Shown one piece after another: positions 14,385 through 18,360 of a stretch of DNA of 18,360 bases (its first letter is position 1; every line of letters begins with the position of its first letter). Source of the stretch: Acinetobacter sp. UBA3106 (GTDB taxonomy: Bacteria; Pseudomonadota; Gammaproteobacteria; Pseudomonadales; Moraxellaceae); NCBI GenBank assembly GCA_002365595.1, contig DFAM01000021.1, positions 47,078 to 65,437 on the forward strand, read 5' to 3'. The notes beneath the pieces are model-generated. The model was not told the DNA's origin and ran no database searches. It worked only from the letters and a program-made list of their open reading frames with translations. The position numbers and the translations under genes were made by a program.

Positions 14385-16547
14385 ATGACTGCACGTATTC
14401 AAAAAGGCAAGTTAGCGATTGCTAAAGAACTTTACGATTTCATCGAAAATGAAGCATTACCAGGTTCTGGTTTAGACAGTGAAACATACTGGAAAAACTT
14501 TGAACAAGTCGTTGTCGATCTTAGCCCAAAGAACAAAGCACTATTGGCTAAGCGTGACGACATTCAGGCGAAAATTGATGAATGGCACCGCAACAACAAA
14601 TTTGAACTCGAAGCTTACAAAGCTTTCCTTAAAGAAATTGGCTACTTATTACCAGAAGTAGAAGATTTCCAAATCAGCACAGAAAATGTAGATGAAGAAA
14701 TCGCATTATTGGCTGGTGCACAGTTAGTAGTACCTGTGCGTAATGCACGTTACTGCTTGAATGCTGCGAATGCACGTTGGGGCTCTTTATACGATGCTCT
14801 TTACGGTTTTGACGTGATCTCTGAAGAAGGCGGCGCGGAAAAAGGTAAGGGCTATAACCCGGTTCGTGGCGATAAAGTTATCGCATTTGCTAAAAACTTC
14901 TTAGATGAAACCTTCCCATTGGCAAATGGTTCGCATGCAGATGCAACTAAATATGCAGTTGAAGGCAAAAAATTAGCTGTAACCTTAAAAGACGGTTCAA
15001 CGACTACTTTAGCAAAAGAAGCTCAATTCGTTGGTTTTAATGGTGAAGAAGCAGCACCTACAGAAATCATTCTTTTGAACAACGGCTTACACGTTGTAAT
15101 TGAAATTGATGCAACTAGCCCAATTGGTAAAACTGACGCTGCTGGCGTAAAAGATCTTGTACTTGAAGCGGCTGTAACCACCATTCAAGACTTGGAAGAC
15201 TCTATCGCAGCTGTCGATGCTGAAGAGAAAGTTGAAGGCTACCGTAACTGGTTAGGCTTAATGCGCGGTACACTTTCAGAGTCAATCGAGAAAAATGGCA
15301 AGACTGTTACTCGTACACTGAACCAAGACCGTACGCACAAGAATTTGATCGGTGGTGAAACTAAACTTCACGGCCGTTCATTGATGCTGCTTCGTAACGT
15401 GGGTCACTTGATGACAAACCCAGCGATCCTTGTAGATGGTCAAGAGATCTACGAAGGTATCATGGATGCGTTAATCACCCCATTGCTTACTTTTGCAGAC
15501 ATCAAAGGCGAAAACACGATCAAGAACTCACGTAAAGGTTCTATGTACATCGTGAAGCCAAAAATGCACGGCCCAGAAGAAGTTGCATTTGCGGTTGAGC
15601 TATTTGAACGTGCTGAACAGGCGCTTGGTTTACCTGCAAAAACATTAAAAATCGGGATCATGGATGAAGAACGCCGTACATCTGTAAACTTGAAAAACTG
15701 TATCGCTCAAGCGAAAGACCGTACCATCTTCATTAACACGGGCTTCATGGACCGTACCGGTGATGAAATCCATACCTTTATGGAAGCAGGTCCATTTGTT
15801 CGTAAAGGCGAAGTGAAGTCACAAATCTGGTTCCCGGCTTATGAAAACCGTAACGTGATGATCGGCCTTCAAGCAGGTTTACGTGGTAAAGCACAGATTG
15901 GTAAAGGCATGTGGCCTAAACCGGACATGCTGGCAGACATGTACAAAACCAAGATTGAGCATCCAGAAGCTGGCGCAAGCTGTGCATGGGTTCCATCTCC
16001 ATCTGGCGCGGTGATTCACGCGATCCACTATCATCAATGCAACGTGTCTGAGCGTCAAAAAGAATTGTTGAATACTCAGCCATTATCATTAGATGACTTG
16101 TTAACGCCGCCTTTAGCGACTGATACCAACTGGTCTGAAGAAGAGAAAACCAAAGAGCTTGAAAATAACCTTCAAGGTATCTTGGGTTATGTCGTTCGTT
16201 GGGTTGACTTGGGTGTAGGTTGTTCTAAAGTTCCAGACATCAATGATGTTGGCTTGATGGAAGACCGTGCAACATTACGTATTTCTTCTCAACACGTTGC
16301 CAACTGGTTACGTCACGGTATTGTAACTGCTGAGCAAGTTGAAGAAGTAATGCAGCGTATGGCAAAAGTGGTTGATGAGCAAAATGCGAATGACCCCCTT
16401 TATACACCAATGGCGCCAAACTTCAACGGTTATGCATATCAAGCTGCTTATGACTTGGTATTCAAGGGTGGTGAACAGCCTTCTGGTTATACCGAGCCAC
16501 TACTTCACGCAGCACGTTTGAAGTTAAAAGGTTATACAGGTGATTAA
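14385..16547 (+). CDS. glcB: Malate synthase G
   Basis: The enzyme condenses acetyl-CoA with glyoxylate to malate, completing the glyoxylate route used on acetate, fatty acids or glycolate. Its 720 residues identify isoform G, against about 530 for isoform A. Seen in order: GGETKLHGRSLMLLRNVGHL with the catalytic Arg region, MDEERRTSVNLKNCI with the metal-binding Glu, FINTGFMDRTGDEIHTF with the metal-binding Asp, WVPSPSGAVIHAIHYHQ, and CSKVPDINDVGLMEDRATLR. That last segment carries Cys613 and Asp627, the equivalents of E. coli Cys617 and catalytic base Asp631. All key residues are intact. The start ATG 14385 has a good AGGAAAG site. The gene is alone between two terminators. Codon use is moderately biased, suggesting strong expression. 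Confidence 0.97.
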   Translation: MTARIQKGKLAIAKELYDFIENEALPGSGLDSETYWKNFEQVVVDLSPKNKALLAKRDDIQAKIDEWHRNNKFELEAYKAFLKEIGYLLPEVEDFQISTENVDEEIALLAGAQLVVPVRNARYCLNAANARWGSLYDALYGFDVISEEGGAEKGKGYNPVRGDKVIAFAKNFLDETFPLANGSHADATKYAVEGKKLAVTLKDGSTTTLAKEAQFVGFNGEEAAPTEIILLNNGLHVVIEIDATSPIGKTDAAGVKDLVLEAAVTTIQDLEDSIAAVDAEEKVEGYRNWLGLMRGTLSESIEKNGKTVTRTLNQDRTHKNLIGGETKLHGRSLMLLRNVGHLMTNPAILVDGQEIYEGIMDALITPLLTFADIKGENTIKNSRKGSMYIVKPKMHGPEEVAFAVELFERAEQALGLPAKTLKIGIMDEERRTSVNLKNCIAQAKDRTIFINTGFMDRTGDEIHTFMEAGPFVRKGEVKSQIWFPAYENRNVMIGLQAGLRGKAQIGKGMWPKPDMLADMYKTKIEHPEAGASCAWVPSPSGAVIHAIHYHQCNVSERQKELLNTQPLSLDDLLTPPLATDTNWSEEEKTKELENNLQGILGYVVRWVDLGVGCSKVPDINDVGLMEDRATLRISSQHVANWLRHGIVTAEQVEEVMQRMAKVVDEQNANDPLYTPMAPNFNGYAYQAAYDLVFKGGEQPSGYTEPLLHAARLKLKGYTGD

Positions 16548-16566
16548 TCCTCACACTGTTTAATAG

Positions 16567-16592
16567 AAAAAGCCTCTTCGGAGGCTTTTTTA
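16567..16592 (+). terminator. Rho-independent terminator after glcB
   Basis: AAAAAGCCTC (16567-16576) pairs with GAGGCTTTTT (16581-16590) around a stable TTCG tetraloop, ending in a T-run. Confidence 0.94.
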
Positions 16593-16683
16593 TTGTCTAA
16601 AAGTAACTAAAAGCCCTTTATTCTGGCACTTTAATGCATTCAGCTTTACATTAATCCTTAAAGCAGAATAAGTAAGGGATTTG

Positions 16684-18141
16684 ATGATGCAAGCTTATCA
16701 ATTTAATGATGAACAATTTATTGCAGGGCATTGGCTGAAAGGCACATCAACCCATACGCTGAATAATCTTAATCCCTATACTCAAGAACTTATTCTGAAA
16801 TTGCAGGCTGCTAGCCTGGTTGATGTGGATAGTGCCTATTTTGCGGCAGAGCGTAGTTTTGCTACTTGGTCGCAAACGCTTCCATCCGAGCGTAAAAATA
16901 TCATCCTTCGGGTTTTGGATGTGGTCAAAAATAGACGCGAAGAAATTGTTCACTGGTTAATTCAAGAATCCGGCAGTACACGTTTAAAAGCCAATCTTGA
17001 AGTAGATGCGGTATTGGGCATTATTAATGAGGCGATGACATTTCCTGAAAGAATGACAACCCGTGAATTGCAATCGACAGATCCTGACCGAAAAAGTTAT
17101 GCGGTACAAAAACCTTTGGGTGTCATTGCCGTCATTAGTCCCTGGAACTTTCCATTTCACCTGAGTATGCGTTCTGTGGTTACAGCCATTGCAATTGGAA
17201 ATTGCGTGGTGTTAAAGCCTGCAACTGATACCCCGATTACAGGAGGACTATTACTGGCCAAAATTTTTGAAGAAGCAGGACTCCCTCAAGGTGTATTCAG
17301 CGTGGTTGCAGGTTTAGGCAGTGAAATTGGAGATTACTTTGTTGAGCACGATACGCCTAAAATGATTTCATTCACCGGTTCAACTCTAGTTGGAAAACGT
17401 GTCGGACAACTGGCAGTCGGGGGTAATCATCTGAAACGAATTGCACTGGAACTGGGAGGTAATGCACCTTTAGTGGTTCTAGATGATGCAGATATCGATC
17501 TGGCGGTGGAGCTGGCAGTGATGGGACGTTTTTTGCATCAGGGGCAAATTTGTATGAGCACCAACCGGGTGATTGTCGATGCTAAAGTTTATGATGTTTT
17601 TGTTGAAAAACTGATTCAACGAACCAAAAATATTAGCTATGGTGATCCTTCGAATGAAAACACGTTAATAGGGCCAATTATCAATGCTTCACAGCTAGAA
17701 AAAATAAGACAGATCATTAGCCAGGCATTACAAGAGGGAACAAAACTGATGGTTCATGATGAGATTCAGGGAAATGTCATTCCACCCCATATTTTTGTTG
17801 ATGTAAATCCAGATTCCAGTTTAGCTAAAGAAGAAAGTTTTGGGCCAGTCCTACCGATCATTAAGGCACAAAATGAATCAGATGCCTTACGCTTAGCCAA
17901 TGACACAGCTTATGGATTGTCGAGTGCAGTATGTACTAGCGACCTCGAGCGTGGAAAACATTTTGCGATGCAGATCGATGCCGGTATGACGCATCTCAAT
18001 TCCATTACTGTAGCGGATCAACCGAATGCTCCTTTTGGTGGAGAGAAAAATTCCGGCCTAGGACGTTTTAATGGACAGTGGATATTGGAAGAGTTTAGCC
18101 GTACACATTGGTTAACGATTCCGAATACTGAAGGGCAGTAA
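16684..18141 (+). CDS. NAD(P)-dependent aldehyde dehydrogenase, benzaldehyde/vanillin dehydrogenase-like
   Basis: The protein has 485 residues and the complete ALDH-superfamily active site: SPWNFP with Asn155 (oxyanion), KPATDTP (cofactor), FTGST, ELGGNAP with general base Glu256, and the nucleophile Cys290 in FLHQGQICMSTNR. The HQGQICMSTNR form is, as I recall, typical of hydroxybenzaldehyde, benzaldehyde and vanillin dehydrogenases, so an aromatic aldehyde is the best guess. Succinate-semialdehyde-type activity is not excluded. ATG 16684 and ATG 16687 are both compatible with AAGGGA (16674-16679); a TTG at 16681 is too close to it. No aromatic-degradation genes lie beside it, so its pathway is open. 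The gene appears monocistronic, with glcB's terminator upstream and a promoter-like palindrome downstream. Confidence 0.88.
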   Translation: MMQAYQFNDEQFIAGHWLKGTSTHTLNNLNPYTQELILKLQAASLVDVDSAYFAAERSFATWSQTLPSERKNIILRVLDVVKNRREEIVHWLIQESGSTRLKANLEVDAVLGIINEAMTFPERMTTRELQSTDPDRKSYAVQKPLGVIAVISPWNFPFHLSMRSVVTAIAIGNCVVLKPATDTPITGGLLLAKIFEEAGLPQGVFSVVAGLGSEIGDYFVEHDTPKMISFTGSTLVGKRVGQLAVGGNHLKRIALELGGNAPLVVLDDADIDLAVELAVMGRFLHQGQICMSTNRVIVDAKVYDVFVEKLIQRTKNISYGDPSNENTLIGPIINASQLEKIRQIISQALQEGTKLMVHDEIQGNVIPPHIFVDVNPDSSLAKEESFGPVLPIIKAQNESDALRLANDTAYGLSSAVCTSDLERGKHFAMQIDAGMTHLNSITVADQPNAPFGGEKNSGLGRFNGQWILEEFSRTHWLTIPNTEGQ

Positions 18142-18157
18142 AAGCCATTATATAAAG

Positions 18158-18183
18158 TTATAATAGGGGCAGCCTTATTATAA
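18158..18183. promoter_or_regulatory. Palindromic TATAAT element upstream of the SRAP gene
   Basis: TTATAATA (18158-18165) and TATTATAA (18176-18183) are perfect inverted repeats around GGGGCAGCCT. Pairing can continue inward as GG/CC with one bulged T. Each arm contains a TATAAT, one per strand, so the element could act as a symmetric -10 pair or an operator. The rightward TATAAT would start RNA near 18171, about 23 bases before the ATG. No clear -35 is visible. Confidence 0.4.
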
Positions 18184-18193
18184 AATTGGTCGT

Positions 18194-18360
18194 ATGTGTG
18201 CTAACTTTAAACCGCTTACTTTAAAACAGTTACGTGATTTAAATCTTCCTGATATTCCATTTGAATATCCAGAGGAAGTCTATCCCAATTATGAGTTGCC
18301 TCTGTTATTTAAGTCTGAGCAAGGTTTGGAATGGAGAAAGGTGCATTTTGGCTTAATTCC
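18194..18360 (+). CDS. SRAP-domain abasic-site processing protein (YedK/HMCES type), N-terminal part
   Basis: The open frame from ATG 18194 runs off the right edge (55 complete codons). It starts MCANFKPLT, where Cys2 would be the nucleophile. In this family Met1 is removed and Cys2 forms a covalent thiazolidine link to abasic sites in single-stranded DNA. Further motifs are YPNYELPLLF and VHFGLIP, matching the usual 'P.y..pvi......r....rWGLIP' pattern of SRAP proteins. The rest of the active site (Asn, Glu, His) lies beyond the window. No ribosome site is obvious in TTGGTCGT before the ATG, but the MC start is diagnostic. No LexA-like box is seen. Confidence 0.82.
   Translation, partial: MCANFKPLTLKQLRDLNLPDIPFEYPEEVYPNYELPLLFKSEQGLEWRKVHFGLI

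Noticed and set aside
1..18360. CRISPR array, tRNA/rRNA, insertion sequence, prophage, toxin-antitoxin or defence system.
   Set aside because: I looked on both strands for spaced repeats, cloverleaf-like arms, transposase motifs, terminal inverted repeats with target duplication, and small paired genes. Nothing supported any of these.

Overview
The window looks like a chromosomal stretch of an Acinetobacter species, or a close relative in the Moraxellaceae. The base composition is A+T-rich, about 40% G+C judged by eye. The type II secretion tail, QueD-like protein, ung, tadA, cmk-rpsA-ihfB-lapA, pyrF, zapE and glcB all read like Acinetobacter proteins. This is recognition from memory, not a database match. 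Most of the window is housekeeping DNA.

Layout. Positions 1-1095 hold the end of a type II secretion minor-pseudopilin operon (3' end of gspJ, then gspK). Positions 1271-4280 run queD-like, ung, an enoyl-CoA hydratase/3-hydroxyisobutyryl-CoA hydrolase-type enzyme and tadA, the last three tightly packed. Positions 4339-5471 hold a small SRPBCC-fold protein and cmk. These are followed by rpsA (with a structured leader), a strong terminator, ihfB and lapA, up to another strong terminator near 8210. pyrF (TTG start, good promoter) ends in a repetitive hairpin region, where it meets a leftward pair: a LysO-type exporter and, upstream of it, a Baeyer-Villiger-type flavin monooxygenase. An AraC-family regulator is transcribed divergently from the monooxygenase. 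zapE, glcB (malate synthase G, with a 330-bp upstream region rich in small repeats), an aldehyde dehydrogenase and the 5' end of an SRAP/YedK-type abasic-site protein complete the window.

How the genes work together. cmk, rpsA and ihfB form the widely conserved gammaproteobacterial block for CMP phosphorylation, ribosomal protein S1 and IHF-beta. ung and the SRAP gene are both DNA-base-damage functions but lie far apart. The monooxygenase, regulator and exporter form a plausible accessory cassette between pyrF and zapE. The aldehyde dehydrogenase belongs by motif to the aromatic-aldehyde type and may feed catabolism. glcB supports growth on acetate or glycolate.

I found no CRISPR array, tRNA, rRNA, insertion sequence, prophage or recognisable defence system. 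The least explained signals are non-coding: three 11-bp tandem repeats and other motifs upstream of glcB, a palindrome at the presumed start site of the SRPBCC gene, a possible short RNA after lapA, and a symmetric TATAAT palindrome before the SRAP gene.
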